A stretch of DNA of 53,105 nt, taken from the NCBI GenBank assembly GCA_024434165.1, contig QMIW01000066.1, positions 1-53,105 of the forward strand. The letters run 5' to 3'. Under the pieces are notes generated by a model that was not told where the DNA came from, made no database searches, and worked only from the letters and a program-made list of their open reading frames with translations. The stretch comes from Chloroflexota bacterium (GTDB taxonomy: Bacteria > Chloroflexota > Anaerolineae > Anaerolineales > Villigracilaceae). Each line of letters starts with the position of its first letter. The first letter of the stretch is position 1. Both the position numbers and the translations under genes were made by a program. Below, one piece after another: positions 23,465 to 33,146 of the stretch.

Positions 23465-26371
23465 TTACTTCCCCACGTGTTCTTTCAAGTATCTCCCCGT
23501 GTACGAGCCTTTGACCTTCATCACCTGTTCGGGCGTGCCTTCGGCGATCAGTTCGCCGCCTCGGTCGCCGCCTTCAGGACCGAGGTCAATCAACCAGTCT
23601 GCCACCTTGATGATGTCGAGGTTGTGTTCGATGATGAGGACGGAGTTCCCCGAGTCCACCAGCCGCTGTAAAACTTCGATCAGCTTGTGCACGTCCGCCG
23701 CGTGCAGACCGACGGAGGGTTCATCCAGCACGTAAAGGGTGCGCCCGGTGGCGCGGCGCGAAAGTTCCTTCGAGAGTTTCACGCGCTGCGCTTCGCCGCC
23801 GGAGAGCGTCGTGGCAGGCTGACCAACGCGGATGTAACCAAGCCCGACCTCCTGCAAGAGTTTCAACTTGTTCAGCATCGGCGGATAATTCTTGAATTCC
23901 TCCAACGCATGGTCAACGGTCATATCCAGCACGTCGGCAATCGAATATTTGTCGCGGAACATCACCTGCAGGGTCTCGCGGTTGAAGCGCTTGCCATGAC
24001 ATACGTCGCACGGCACGTACACATCGGGCAGGAACTGCATTTCGATGCGCAGTTCGCCCTGTCCCTGGCAGGCTTCGCAGCGCCCGCCATGCACGTTGAA
24101 CGAGAACCGCCCCGGCTTGTAACCGCGCACTTTGCTTTCGGGCAGTTCGGCAAACAGTTTGCGGATCTCGTCGAACAGTCCCGTGTAGGTACCGGGATTC
24201 GAACGCGGCGTACGCCCGATGGGCGACTGGTCAATGTTGATGATCTTGTCGAGATGCTCCACGCCTTCGATATGTTCGTGCGCCCCCGCCTGCGTGCGTG
24301 CGCCCATCAGTTCCGCTGCGAGCGCGTTGTACAAAATATCGCTCATCAGCGTAGACTTGCCCGAACCGGAGACGCCCGTGATGCAGACCAGTTTCCCAAG
24401 CGGGATTTGGACGTCAATTTTCTTGAGGTTGTTCGCGGATGCGCCGACGATCCTGAGACTCTTCCCGTTGCCCTCGCGCCTCTTTTTCGGGACCGGGACC
24501 TGCCTGCGCCCCGAGAGGTAGAGTCCTGTCAGCGACTTTGGGTGCGCCAAAATCTGCTTCGGCGTGCCTTCTGCGATGACCTGGCCGCCGTGTTCGCCCG
24601 CCGCAGGACCAAGGTCAATCACCCAGTCTGATTCGCGGATGGTCTCGTCATCATGTTCCACCACCAGCACCGTGTTGCCGAGGTCACGCAAGCCTTTGAG
24701 CGTTTCCAGCAGGCGCGAGTTATCACGCGGATGCAAACCGATGGAAGGCTCATCCAACACGTAGAGAACGCCCACCAAACGCGAACCAACCTGGGTGGCA
24801 AGCCGGATGCGCTGCGCCTCCCCGCCGGAGAGCGTCACGGCGGAGCGATTCAAGGTAAGGTAATCCAAACCGACATTGACAAGAAACGTCAGCCGCTCGT
24901 GGATTTCTTTTAGCACGCGTTCGGCAATCGCCTTCTGCTTGGAGGTAAGCGGCGAATTCCTGCCCATCAGTTTCTTCACCCAATCCAGCGTTTGCAGCAC
25001 GGGCCAGGAGTTGGCTTCCACGATGTTCACGCCGTCCACGGTCACTGCCAGCGCGGCGGGATTCAGCCGCTTGCCCTGGCAGGATGGGCAGGGACGGTCG
25101 GACATGAACTCCGAAATTTTTTCGCGGATGTATTCGGAGTTGGTCTCGCGGTAACGGCGTTCGAGGTTGGTGATGACGCCCTCGAACGCGCGCGAAAACT
25201 TGAATTCATTTCCACTTGCGCTCTGGTACGTCATCTGGATCTGTTTGTCGCCGGTTCCGTACAAAATGATTCTCACCTGTTCCTTCGATAATTCGCGCAC
25301 AGGTTTATCGAGGTCAATTTTGTACGCCCGCGCCGCATTGACCAGGCTTTGCCAGTAGTACCCGCCTTCCTCTTTAGGTCCGCTCCACTCCATGCTGTCA
25401 ATCGCTCCCTCGTTCAGGGACAGGTCCGGGTCCGGGATGATGCGCTCGGGATCAATTTCCAGTTTCGAGCCGAGTCCCTGACAATCCGGGCAGGCGCCCT
25501 GCGGCGTGTTGAAGGAAAACGTGCGCGGCTCCACTTCGGGGACGGTCGAGCCGTGTTCGGGGCAGGCGAGGTGCTCGGAGAATTGAAGATCGAAAGTCGA
25601 AGGTCGAAGGTCGCTTGACTTTTGACTTTCGACCTTCGACACAGTCACATACCCTTCCCCAAACTTGAGCGCCGTTTCAACGGAGTCTGTGAGGCGGGAG
25701 CGTGCGGCTTTTCGGTCCTCCTTGTCGCCCTCGTGCGAAATGACCAGGCGGTCCACCACGGCTTCGATGGTGTGCTGTTTGTAGCGGTCGAGTTCGATCT
25801 CGTCATCGAGTGAGTGGACGGTTCCGTCCACGCGGGCGCGGGTGAAGCCCGCCTTGCGGATTTCCTCGAAGACGGCTTGATACGTGCCTTTGCGTCCGCG
25901 CACGAGCGGAGAGAGGATGAGGATGCGCGTACCTTCGGGCAGTTTTTCGATATGATCCACGATCTCCTGCGCCGACTGCCGCGCCACTTCGCGTCCGCAC
26001 ACGGGACAGTGAGGAATGCCCGCGCGCGCAAACAGCAAACGCATGTAGTCGTAGATTTCGGTCACGGTGCCGACGGTGGAGCGCGGATTGTGGCTGGTGG
26101 ATTTCTGGTCAATCGAAACGGCGGGGGAAAGTCCCTCGATGTAATCCACATCGGGCTTGTCCATCTGCCCGATGAACTGACGCGCATACGCCGAGAGCGA
26201 CTCGACATACCGCCTCTGACCTTCGGCGAAGATGGTGTCGAACGCCAGCGACGACTTGCCCGACCCCGACAAGCCGGTGATGACCACAAACTTATCGCGC
26301 GGAATTTCCACGGTGATGTTTTTCAAATTGTGGACGCGCGCGCCCACAACGCGGATTTGATTGGATGACAT
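23465..26371 (-). CDS. uvrA: Excinuclease ABC subunit A with an in-frame repeat insertion
   Basis: The 968-residue ABC-class ATPase finds DNA damage for nucleotide excision repair. It has two nucleotide-binding domains: Walker [13 protein letters not shown] (about 32-43) and [11 protein letters not shown] (about 660), two LSGGEAQR signatures and Zn-binding pairs CPVCG, CPDC, CPSC, CEAC and CDVC. Between YVTV and FSEHLACP a stretch of about 17 residues ([17 protein letters not shown]) is encoded by repeat DNA at 25589-25640, where family members have a short variable linker. TATAAT lies 30 bases upstream of the start codon. It is divergent from the LuxR gene. Confidence 0.97.
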   Translation of the reverse strand: MSSNQIRVVGARVHNLKNITVEIPRDKFVVITGLSGSGKSSLAFDTIFAEGQRRYVESLSAYARQFIGQMDKPDVDYIEGLSPAVSIDQKSTSHNPRSTVGTVTEIYDYMRLLFARAGIPHCPVCGREVARQSAQEIVDHIEKLPEGTRILILSPLVRGRKGTYQAVFEEIRKAGFTRARVDGTVHSLDDEIELDRYKQHTIEAVVDRLVISHEGDKEDRKAARSRLTDSVETALKFGEGYVTVSKVESQKSSDLRPSTFDLQFSEHLACPEHGSTVPEVEPRTFSFNTPQGACPDCQGLGSKLEIDPERIIPDPDLSLNEGAIDSMEWSGPKEEGGYYWQSLVNAARAYKIDLDKPVRELSKEQVRIILYGTGDKQIQMTYQSASGNEFKFSRAFEGVITNLERRYRETNSEYIREKISEFMSDRPCPSCQGKRLNPAALAVTVDGVNIVEANSWPVLQTLDWVKKLMGRNSPLTSKQKAIAERVLKEIHERLTFLVNVGLDYLTLNRSAVTLSGGEAQRIRLATQVGSRLVGVLYVLDEPSIGLHPRDNSRLLETLKGLRDLGNTVLVVEHDDETIRESDWVIDLGPAAGEHGGQVIAEGTPKQILAHPKSLTGLYLSGRRQVPVPKKRREGNGKSLRIVGASANNLKKIDVQIPLGKLVCITGVSGSGKSTLMSDILYNALAAELMGARTQAGAHEHIEGVEHLDKIINIDQSPIGRTPRSNPGTYTGLFDEIRKLFAELPESKVRGYKPGRFSFNVHGGRCEACQGQGELRIEMQFLPDVYVPCDVCHGKRFNRETLQVMFRDKYSIADVLDMTVDHALEEFKNYPPMLNKLKLLQEVGLGYIRVGQPATTLSGGEAQRVKLSKELSRRATGRTLYVLDEPSVGLHAADVHKLIEVLQRLVDSGNSVLIIEHNLDIIKVADWLIDLGPEGGDRGGELIAEGTPEQVMKVKGSYTGRYLKEHVGK
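25589..25640. repeat. Repeat inserted in the uvrA coding sequence
   Basis: A 52-bp palindrome of GTCGAAA-type heptamers: GATCGAAAGTCGAAGGTCGAAGGTC, a short centre, then GACTTTTGACTTTCGACCTTCGAC. TTCGACCTTCGA and its complement form a perfect 12-bp core. It is in frame and encodes a peptide nearly the same as the argS insertion (SKVE and SDLRPSTFD versus SDLRPATFD). Confidence 0.82.
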
Positions 26372-26488
26372 GAGTTAACCTTTTCTAGGAAAAGCAAAAC
26401 AATTATAGCACAAGTGTTCTGATTATCCAACTTGGCTGCAAGCCAACTTATAATTATACCCAAGCGGGAAGCGCGATTTTGCCGATGT

Positions 26489-26494
26489 TATAAT
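26489..26494 (+). promoter_or_regulatory. -10 box for a near-leaderless LuxR-type mRNA
   Basis: TATAAT followed by seven bases and then ATG at 26502. No Shine-Dalgarno is present. Confidence 0.68.
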
Positions 26495-26501
26495 TTTTCC
26501 A

Positions 26502-28994
26502 ATGAGTTCTTCGTTTCGAGAGAGAACGCCTGCCTCTTCCAAATCATCCATTCCCACCAATCTGCCGCGTTCCCTGACTCGTTTGATCGGCCGCGACCGC
26601 GAGTTCAAAAGCGTGCGCGCCCTTCTTTTGCGCGACGATGTTTCCCTGGTGACGATCACCGGCTGGGGCGGCGTGGGGAAGACCGCGCTTGCCTTGCAGG
26701 CAGCCTCGTCCCTGCTCGAAGAATTTCCGCACGGCGTTTTCTTTATCAACCTCGCGCCCCTTACAAAAAGCGAGTTAATCCCAATCGAGATCGCGCATAC
26801 GCTGAAGATCAAACGTTCCACCGGCAGCGACGTCGTCGGAAACCTGCGTGAATTCCTTGCAGGTCAGCGCATGCTGCTGGTCCTGGATAACTTCGAACAC
26901 CTGATGCAGGCGGCGTCGTTCGTGAGCGACCTGCTCTCCGCCTGTGCATCGCTCAAGTTACTCGTCACCAGCCGCGAACCCCTGCGCCTGCGCGCCGAAC
27001 AATCCTTTCTAGTGCGCCCCTTGGAAACGGAGCACGCCATCGAATTATTTACGCGCCGGGCGCAGTCGGTGAACCCCCAGTACAACCCTTCGGAAAACAA
27101 CCACGAGACGGTGGCGGAATTATGCCGCCGGCTCGATGGGCTGCCGTTGACGATTGAACTTGCGGCATTGCGGACCCGCCTCTTCACGCCGGATGCCCTG
27201 CTTGCCCGCCTCAAACCGGACCTGCAGCCTGTTTCTCGAATCCTGAACCTGCTCTCCGTTGGGGCAAGAGACCTGCCCGAGCGCCAGCAGTCCCTGCGGA
27301 AAACCATCGAGTGGAGTTACAGCCTGCTCGACGCCGAAGAGCAGAAAACGCTCCGCGCGGCGTCGGTCTTTCCGGCGGGGTTCACGATTCGGACGCTTGC
27401 CGCGATCATGGAAAGCGATGAGGAAATCGTTCTTCAGGGCGTGTCTTCGCTGGTGGATAAGAACCTGGTCAAACCGGCAACGGAGAGGCTGGACGAGGAG
27501 CGGTTCATCCTGCTCGAAGCGATTCGGGAATATGCGTGGGATGAAATCACCCGCCTGGGCGAAGTGGAACGTTTGAGGACATCCTACATTGCAGTCTATC
27601 TTTCGTTGTCGGAAAGGGCGGGGAGGGAATTACAAAGTGACAGCCAGGAACATTGGCTCACCGCCTTCGATGAAGAATTCATCAATATCAATCTCGCCTT
27701 GGAAATGTGCCTGACCTCGCTGCAGGGTTCCGAGCGATGGAAAAACGGCTTTCGCATCCTGAACAATTTCCATAATTATTTCATGCTGCATGGTCAATTC
27801 CACTATGCGGCGGAACACATTGCAAAAGCCAGGACCTCCATTGAAGAATACGAAAAGAAGGAACACGCAGGCGGCGGGGAAATTTTGCGATTAAAGGCGA
27901 ACATCTACAGCCTGACCGGCAGCCTGGCGTGGGCGATGGGCAATTACCGCGACGGCGCGGACTGGCACCAGGGCGCGTATCAGATTTATGAATCCCTAGG
28001 AGATGAGCGCGGCATGGCGGACGCATTAAACAATTGGGCGGTTAACCTGGCTTTGATGGGTGAATATCAGGCAGCGCTGGAAAGGCACGATAAAGGCTTG
28101 ACCCTCAATCGGAAAATCGGGGATCGGTGGGGGGAGGCGAGGCAGTTGAACAACCTCGGTGATGTGCTGCGCATCCAGGGCAGGGATGAAGAGGCGCTGT
28201 CAAAATTCGAGGAAGGTCTGGCAATCGCCAAAGAAATCAAGGACGGTTATTTCATCTCCTCGTTTTTATGCAACATTGCGCATCTGAAGATCCATATCGG
28301 GGATTACAAGGCGGCGATCTCTTTGCTGGAATCCGACCTGGTTTCCTCCCAGCGTACCGAAACCCCCTATTTGCGCGCCTGGTCGCTGGTGATTCTGGCA
28401 AGGGCATATCTCAAACTGGGCGGCATTGAATCCGCGACCCGGGCGATTCTTGAGGGAATTGGCGCGTTGAACAGCGTGACGGAAGTTGCATTGAAAATCG
28501 AATACCTAGACGCCGCCGTTCTCGCGCTGGCGCAAGCGGGAAAAACAAACGCGGCGGTTCGATTGACCGCCTGTGTTGCGAAGGTTCGCGCCGAACTGAA
28601 TATTCCAGAATATTTGCCGGACGCGGCGGATCTCCGGGAACTGGTTCAACACCTGCGTGAAACCCTGCCCGCCGATGAATACACCGCAGCAGAGCGAAAA
28701 GGAAGGGAGTTGACCATCGAATCTGCGTTTGCGTTTTTCGTCGAGGAGTTGAACCAGCCGGTCCCCGCTATCCTCGAATCCGAAGCGGAGCAATTGCTGA
28801 CCGCCCGCGAACGCGAAGTGTTGGCCCTGCTTTCGCGCGGCATGACGAACGAAGAGATTTCAAAGGAACTCGTGGTCGTGGTCAAGACCGTGGAAAAACA
28901 CGTCGCCAACATCCTCATGAAACTCGGTTTAAAGAACCGCACCGAAGCGGCGGCGTGGTTTATTGAAAACGCAAACCCGCATCAGAATCCCTGA
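26502..28994 (+). CDS. NB-ARC/TPR LuxR-family transcriptional regulator
   Basis: This 830-residue regulator has an STAND-type ATPase with Walker A GWGGVGKTA (54-62), Walker B MLLVLDNFEHL (about 125-135) and a SREPLRLRAEQSF sensor, followed by CRRLDGLPLTIELAA. The middle and C-terminal part (about 480-700) is helical with TPR-like repeats (NNWAVNLALMGEYQAALERHD, NNLGDVLRIQGRDEEALSKFE). The end is a LuxR helix-turn-helix (LLTAREREVLALLSRG to NILMKLGLKNRTEAAAW, about 765-822). Such MalT/AfsR-like proteins oligomerise on ligand and ATP binding. The target genes are unknown; uvrA is divergent. Confidence 0.93.
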   Translation: MSSSFRERTPASSKSSIPTNLPRSLTRLIGRDREFKSVRALLLRDDVSLVTITGWGGVGKTALALQAASSLLEEFPHGVFFINLAPLTKSELIPIEIAHTLKIKRSTGSDVVGNLREFLAGQRMLLVLDNFEHLMQAASFVSDLLSACASLKLLVTSREPLRLRAEQSFLVRPLETEHAIELFTRRAQSVNPQYNPSENNHETVAELCRRLDGLPLTIELAALRTRLFTPDALLARLKPDLQPVSRILNLLSVGARDLPERQQSLRKTIEWSYSLLDAEEQKTLRAASVFPAGFTIRTLAAIMESDEEIVLQGVSSLVDKNLVKPATERLDEERFILLEAIREYAWDEITRLGEVERLRTSYIAVYLSLSERAGRELQSDSQEHWLTAFDEEFININLALEMCLTSLQGSERWKNGFRILNNFHNYFMLHGQFHYAAEHIAKARTSIEEYEKKEHAGGGEILRLKANIYSLTGSLAWAMGNYRDGADWHQGAYQIYESLGDERGMADALNNWAVNLALMGEYQAALERHDKGLTLNRKIGDRWGEARQLNNLGDVLRIQGRDEEALSKFEEGLAIAKEIKDGYFISSFLCNIAHLKIHIGDYKAAISLLESDLVSSQRTETPYLRAWSLVILARAYLKLGGIESATRAILEGIGALNSVTEVALKIEYLDAAVLALAQAGKTNAAVRLTACVAKVRAELNIPEYLPDAADLRELVQHLRETLPADEYTAAERKGRELTIESAFAFFVEELNQPVPAILESEAEQLLTAREREVLALLSRGMTNEEISKELVVVVKTVEKHVANILMKLGLKNRTEAAAWFIENANPHQNP

Positions 28995-29083
28995 CGCGGG
29001 TTGACCTACCTTGCCTGTGACGAGAACCTGATCAAGCGCTTAAATCCCCAGACTGCACAATTGACCCTTTCGGCGTTTGGAGG

Positions 29084-30604
29084 TTACTCGTCGCCTACGC
29101 CTCCTCGATTGGGCGGAAGCTGACTTCCGCCCGGATATTTGTCATCGGAACTTTCTGATTTGGGCAGGTCTGGATCATTGTTATTTGACATTTGCGCGGA
29201 TTTACTGTTTTCTTCCTTGTTCAGGAGGATGTGTTCCTTGGTCTGCCGCATGACGCTGCTCTGCCGCGCCGCCGCGTCGCGCACTTTTTGTATCGCGGGT
29301 AAAAGCACGATGCCGATCACAATGCCCAAACCAAGCCCAGGCAGCCACGCGGAAGGCGGCGCGGTGGTTGAGGCGGGGTCTGGAACATTGCAGTGATAGA
29401 TATGCGCGCCGGAGGCGTGATCCAGTTCATAGCCGGAGCCTCCGTCCATCAAACAGGATAAGGCGGAGATCCAGCAAGTCCAATATCCGCATTCTTCATC
29501 CCAGGAACCTTCGGTGCTTCCATCGTCCGCGGGGGCGGCGGCAATGTCGGGAGATTCGGTCGGCGCTGCACGCTCGGGCAATTCACAGGTTGCAACGGTC
29601 CAGTCTTTGCCCGAGTCAACTTCATCATAGAGACCGCCGTCCGCATCGCATTGTGCGAAAAAGTCCGATATACATTTCTCGTACCCATCGCCGAAATGAC
29701 AGACGCCCGCGTACTTGTATTCTGTGGGGTTGTCGCCCGAATCGGCGGGGCTGGCAAGCGGCAATCCGATATCGGGGAGTTCCTCATGCGGGATGCAGTA
29801 GAAATCGTATTGGGTTCCGCCTCCGGCATACAAGTCAACTTTTATGACCAATAGTCCGTCTTCGCATTGGAATTGTTCGCGGCACTCGGCAAGGTTCTCG
29901 CTGGTACAGCTGCCCAGGTAATCATCTTCCGGGAAGGCGAAAGGAAGGGGTGTTGGCTCGACCTCCAGGAAGACATCCTTTGTGCAGGAAACCTGTGCGG
30001 AGTTTTCGCCGGTGACGGTGGTGGTTGCCTTACCTCCGGCTTTTATACACATCAACACATATTTTCCGACACAACTTGCCACACCTTCGGCGCTGCCGCC
30101 GCAGCCGATTTCCTTTGCTTCCGATGAATGGTTGTCTCCGGATGATACAGGAAGGGGTGTAGGTTCAAGAACGAGCCCGTATGTGCAGGAAACCGTGGTT
30201 CCTCCATCCGGTTCAGTGTTGCCTATGGATACGGTTCCTCCGGTACCGTTACAAGCGTTTTCAAGCGCCGCGATGCAATTTGCAAACGAAAAGGGTTTAT
30301 CCGGGGGTGAGGGATAACACTTTCCGCTCCAATCCTGCTTTTCTTCTTTGGAAGTCGAAGGCGTGGCGTTGTTCACAATAACCGGCGGGTTTCCGCCGCC
30401 GGCGCTGGAGTCTTCTTCATCCTCGCCGCCGTTATTGCCTGAGCCGCCGCTGTCTTGCGTGGGCGGACAAGGGATGACCGCCCCGGTCGCGTCATAGCAT
30501 ACATTGGGGTCCTGCGCAGAAACGTCCGCATTCATGGACGCTGGCGTGGCAATTGCGAACAGCAGCGCCAGCAAAAGGGAAACAATAAAAAATGGTTTTT
30601 TCAT
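29084..30604 (-). CDS. Secreted protein with five four-cysteine modules and a C-terminal membrane anchor
   Basis: I do not recognise this 506-residue protein. It has a signal peptide (KKPFFIVSLLLALLFAIATPAS), a Gly/Ser/Pro-rich start, then five diverged modules of about 50-60 residues, each with the pattern C-x(4-13)-C-x(5-7)-C-x(about 20)-C, joined by Pro-rich linkers (LEPTPLPV, VEPTPLPF). A membrane helix near residue 425-445 (PGLGLGIVIGIVLLPAI) and a charged cytoplasmic tail follow. Four cysteines per module suggest two disulfides outside the cell. AAGGAGAG precedes the ATG at 30604. The adjacent divergent ECF sigma gene may regulate it. Confidence 0.78.
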   Translation of the reverse strand: MKKPFFIVSLLLALLFAIATPASMNADVSAQDPNVCYDATGAVIPCPPTQDSGGSGNNGGEDEEDSSAGGGNPPVIVNNATPSTSKEEKQDWSGKCYPSPPDKPFSFANCIAALENACNGTGGTVSIGNTEPDGGTTVSCTYGLVLEPTPLPVSSGDNHSSEAKEIGCGGSAEGVASCVGKYVLMCIKAGGKATTTVTGENSAQVSCTKDVFLEVEPTPLPFAFPEDDYLGSCTSENLAECREQFQCEDGLLVIKVDLYAGGGTQYDFYCIPHEELPDIGLPLASPADSGDNPTEYKYAGVCHFGDGYEKCISDFFAQCDADGGLYDEVDSGKDWTVATCELPERAAPTESPDIAAAPADDGSTEGSWDEECGYWTCWISALSCLMDGGSGYELDHASGAHIYHCNVPDPASTTAPPSAWLPGLGLGIVIGIVLLPAIQKVRDAAARQSSVMRQTKEHILLNKEENSKSAQMSNNNDPDLPKSESSDDKYPGGSQLPPNRGGVGDE

Positions 30605-30722
30605 GACTCTCTCCTTTGCGTTGGTTGAAATCTTTGTGTCGTTATTTTCGCGGAAGAGGTCTGATTTGTCGGTAGGGTTAACCCTACTTTTGCCCCCGCC
30701 GGGCATGGGATATTGGTCATGT

Positions 30723-30728
30723 TATACT
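30723..30728 (+). promoter_or_regulatory. Possible -10 box of the second ECF sigma gene
   Basis: TATACT preceded by TGT (weak extended -10), about 24 bases ahead of the GTG start at 30753. No clear -35. Confidence 0.35.
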
Positions 30729-30752
30729 CCAAGCAACTTCTAAAACCCGGCG

Positions 30753-31364
30753 GTGTTATTTACAGCAAATCCTGCCGGTAAGGTTTGTCACTTGTCGGAA
30801 CTGGAATACAACGAAGAGGAAATTCTTGCGCGTGCTTCCCAGGGCGACCGGGATGCCTTTGGGCGTCTCTACGAGCATTACGTGGAACGCATCTTCAACT
30901 ATGTATACTATCGCACCGGGAATTCGCACGACGCCGAAGACCTGACGGCGCGCGTCTTCCAGCGGGCGATGAACCACATCGTAAACTATACCGACCGCGG
31001 CGTACCGTTTTCCGCCTGGCTCTACCGCATCGCCCACAACCTGGTGGCGAACTGGCACCGCGACCGCAGCCGCAAACAGGAAATCCCGCTCGACGACCTG
31101 CCCATCCTGCCCGCCAAAGGCGACCACCCCGAAAGGAACCTGGTCCGCTCGCAGGAGCAGGAGGCGTTATTGAAGATGATTCGCAAACTTCCGCCCGAAA
31201 GGCAGAACCTGCTTATCCTCAAGTTCGTGGAGAACATGTCCAACGCCGAGATCGGCAAAATCATGGGACGAAGCGAAGGAGCCGTAAAGAGCCTCTATCA
31301 CCGCACCCTGCTGGCTCTGCGCGACCAACTGGAAGACCAAAACCTTATGATCGAAGGAGAGTAA
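30753..31364 (+). CDS. ECF-type RNA polymerase sigma factor (second)
   Basis: The 203-residue protein has region 2 (GDRDAFGRLYEHYVERIFNYVYYRT ... DAEDLTARVFQRAMNHI ... PFSAWLYRIAHNLVANWHRD) and region 4 with HTH (LPPERQNLLILKFVENMSNAEIGKIMG). It is clearly different from the first ECF sigma at 16143. The start is uncertain: GTG at 30753 or a TTG at 30792 that begins at SELEYNEEE and lies after GTAAGG. DegV follows three bases after its stop. A small membrane protein further on (32326) looks like its anti-sigma partner. Confidence 0.92.
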   Translation: MLFTANPAGKVCHLSELEYNEEEILARASQGDRDAFGRLYEHYVERIFNYVYYRTGNSHDAEDLTARVFQRAMNHIVNYTDRGVPFSAWLYRIAHNLVANWHRDRSRKQEIPLDDLPILPAKGDHPERNLVRSQEQEALLKMIRKLPPERQNLLILKFVENMSNAEIGKIMGRSEGAVKSLYHRTLLALRDQLEDQNLMIEGE

Positions 31365-31367
31365 ACC

Positions 31368-32210
31368 ATGTTGCGTATTGTGACCGACGGCGCCGCCGAC
31401 ATCCTCCCCGAATGGGCAAGGGAATACGGCATTGATATGATCCCCGTGAACATCCTCTTCGGGGAAAAGTCCTACCTGCAGGGCGTGGAACTGGATAACG
31501 AAGGCTTTTACAAACTGGTGGATGAAAGCAAACGCATCCCCAAGACCTCCCAGCCGTCGCCGCACCAGTTTGTGGAGTTCTACCGCAAGGTCGCGCAGAA
31601 AGGCGATACCATCCTCTCCATTCACATCACCGCCAAACTCTCCGGCACCTACGCCTCGGCGGTCTCCGCCGCGGAAGAGTTGAAGGGTGAATTCAACGTC
31701 GTTCCCGTTGACTCTGCCGTCGGCTCGCTTGGCATCGGGTTGATGTGCCGCGAAGCCCGCAAAATGGAACGCGCCGGAAAAAGCGTGGATGAGATCGTGA
31801 AATACATCGAGGAAATAAAATCCAAGGTCCTCGTCATCCTCACGCTCGATACGCTGGAATACGCCAAGATGTCCGGGCGGGTGGGAGCCATGCAGGCAGC
31901 GCTCGCCTCGCTCCTGAACGTCAAGCCCATCGCCGTCCTGCGGGACGGTGTGCTGAACATGGCGGAGAAAGTCCGCACCCGCAAAGCCGCGCTGGAGCGC
32001 GTCATTGCCATGGCGAAGGAGGAATACAGCGACAAGCCCGTCTATCTTGCCGTGGTCCATGCGCGCGACTTGAAATCGGGTCAGGCATTGCTCGAAGACG
32101 CCAAAAAACACTTCAACCACAAGGAAACCCTGATCAGCGAACTTTCCATCTCCATTGCGGCAAACCTGGGACCCGGCACGGTTGGACTGATCTTATATCC
32201 AGCCTCGTAA
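31368..32210 (+). CDS. DegV family fatty-acid-binding protein
   Basis: The 280-residue protein is a complete DegV protein: TDGAADILPEWAREYGIDMIPVNILFG at the start, HITAKLSGTYASA (about 85-97), SAVGSLGIGL and RVGAMQAALASLLNVKPI (about 168-186). DegV proteins (FakB) hold a fatty acid in a deep pocket and give it to a kinase such as FakA for phosphorylation, feeding lipid synthesis. No fakA gene is near. The ATG lies three bases after the sigma-factor stop, so the two are cotranscribed. Confidence 0.95.
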   Translation: MLRIVTDGAADILPEWAREYGIDMIPVNILFGEKSYLQGVELDNEGFYKLVDESKRIPKTSQPSPHQFVEFYRKVAQKGDTILSIHITAKLSGTYASAVSAAEELKGEFNVVPVDSAVGSLGIGLMCREARKMERAGKSVDEIVKYIEEIKSKVLVILTLDTLEYAKMSGRVGAMQAALASLLNVKPIAVLRDGVLNMAEKVRTRKAALERVIAMAKEEYSDKPVYLAVVHARDLKSGQALLEDAKKHFNHKETLISELSISIAANLGPGTVGLILYPAS

Positions 32211-32220
32211 GAATTTTATT

Positions 32221-32310
32221 CACTCACCTTACGCAGCACCGCGAGATTCATCTCGCCTTTGCAGAGCAATATGAATGTTGCAGTACGAGCAAACTGCGTA
32301 CCATGAGTTA
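32221..32310. repeat. Intergenic element, TTACGCAG type, copy A
   Basis: CACTCACCTTACGCAG ... CTGCGTACCATGAGTTA around a perfect GCGAGAT/ATCTCGC hairpin. Copy B (35871-35980) is closely similar. Both share the CTCACCTTACGC end with the 134-bp element at 3033-3166. It separates DegV from the small membrane-protein gene. Confidence 0.72.
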
Positions 32311-32325
32311 TTCAAAGGGAAAAGA

Positions 32326-32601
32326 ATGACCAAACGCAAGACAAACCAGACTCAAGAAGAAGATTTGGATGTCCTTGAAGCGCATCTTGCCGGGACCTTG
32401 AAGCGGGTGACTCCTTCGAGCGACCTGGTGCAGCGCCTGCGCGGACGACTCCAAATGCCCACCCGCCGGGAGATTTCCCTGCGCCTCACCGACTGGCGCA
32501 GATTGTTCCTGATCTTTGGCGGTGTCATATCCGGGATGATTGCGTTGGTAACGATTGCGCGGGTGTTCTATTATCTGGCGGGGCGCAGGAACGCGGCTTG
32601 A
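32326..32601 (+). CDS. Small membrane protein, likely anti-sigma partner
   Basis: The 91-residue protein has a charged cytoplasmic start with LDVLEAHLAGTLKRVTP and SSDLVQRLRGRLQ, a shape like the PEFAKRLRSEL part of the protein that follows the first ECF sigma, and one membrane helix (about 62-84, LFLIFGGVISGMIALVTIARVF). GGGAAAAG precedes the ATG at 32326. It is the last gene of the second sigma-DegV group, though copy A of the repeat lies between. An anti-sigma role is inferred from position and pattern; there is no outer domain. Confidence 0.55.
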   Translation: MTKRKTNQTQEEDLDVLEAHLAGTLKRVTPSSDLVQRLRGRLQMPTRREISLRLTDWRRLFLIFGGVISGMIALVTIARVFYYLAGRRNAA

Positions 32602-32606
32602 TCATC

Positions 32607-32632
32607 AAGAAAGACCCGAAGGGTTTCTTTGT
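32607..32632 (+). terminator. Weak intrinsic terminator after the small membrane protein
   Basis: AAGAAA(GA)CCC, loop GAA, GGGTTTCTT, followed by TTTG. The stem contains a small bulge. Confidence 0.45.
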
Positions 32633-32777
32633 ACATTTCCAAATTATTCTGACAATGGAGTACTGTACCGCAGGATTTATCTTGCGCCGCCCAGCGCAAG
32701 ACGAATCTTGCGGTACTGAAACAGCGGCTTTCGTATTGTCGGATTAATTTGTTGATCTGCAATAAAACCTTTCGGGT

Positions 32778-33107
32778 CTAATTCTTTAATAACCACTCAC
32801 ACAAGGACCTGGCTTCGGCAATCAGGTCGGCTTCGACGGGGAGTTTGAACTCTTCGGTGACGCGCAAAGTCAAATGGCTGGCGGCCCGCTTCAAGTCCGG
32901 GGGAAGAAGCGTATCCTCCTTGAGCAGGGTCAGCAAATCGTAGGCGCTCGCGCTGGGGGAGTCCATCCCATGCCGGTCGAGATAATCCCGTATGGCAATG
33001 CCTGCCGCGCGCCGGGCGCACACCCGCGCCTGACCTTCGCTGCCTTTCTCCCTTGCCTGCTGCGCCTTTTCGAATTCTCGTTCGATTTCAACACGGGGAT
33101 TGTTCAT
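32778..33107 (-). CDS. Small helical protein, HEPN-like
   Basis: The 109-residue product is mainly helical. RVCARRAAGIAIRDYLDRHGM (about 28-48) and SASAYDLLTLLKEDTLLPPDLKRAASHLT (about 51-79) resemble the two longest helices of HEPN or four-helix folds, but I see no clear RxxxxH active-site motif. TATAAT lies exactly seven bases before the ATG and no Shine-Dalgarno is present, so its mRNA is near-leaderless. It is divergent from the S41 protease gene, and their -10 boxes overlap. Function unknown. Confidence 0.6.
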   Translation of the reverse strand: MNNPRVEIEREFEKAQQAREKGSEGQARVCARRAAGIAIRDYLDRHGMDSPSASAYDLLTLLKEDTLLPPDLKRAASHLTLRVTEEFKLPVEADLIAEARSLCEWLLKN

Positions 33108-33114
33108 GGCAGGG

Positions 33115-33122
33115 ATTATAAT
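33115..33122. promoter_or_regulatory. Overlapping divergent -10 boxes
   Basis: The palindromic octamer ATTATAAT is read as TATAAT on both strands: minus (33115-33120) for the small gene starting at 33107, plus (33117-33122) for the S41 protease gene. Both cannot be occupied at once. Confidence 0.65.
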
Positions 33123-33146
33123 TCGCAAAAATTTCAGGAGGCTGTG

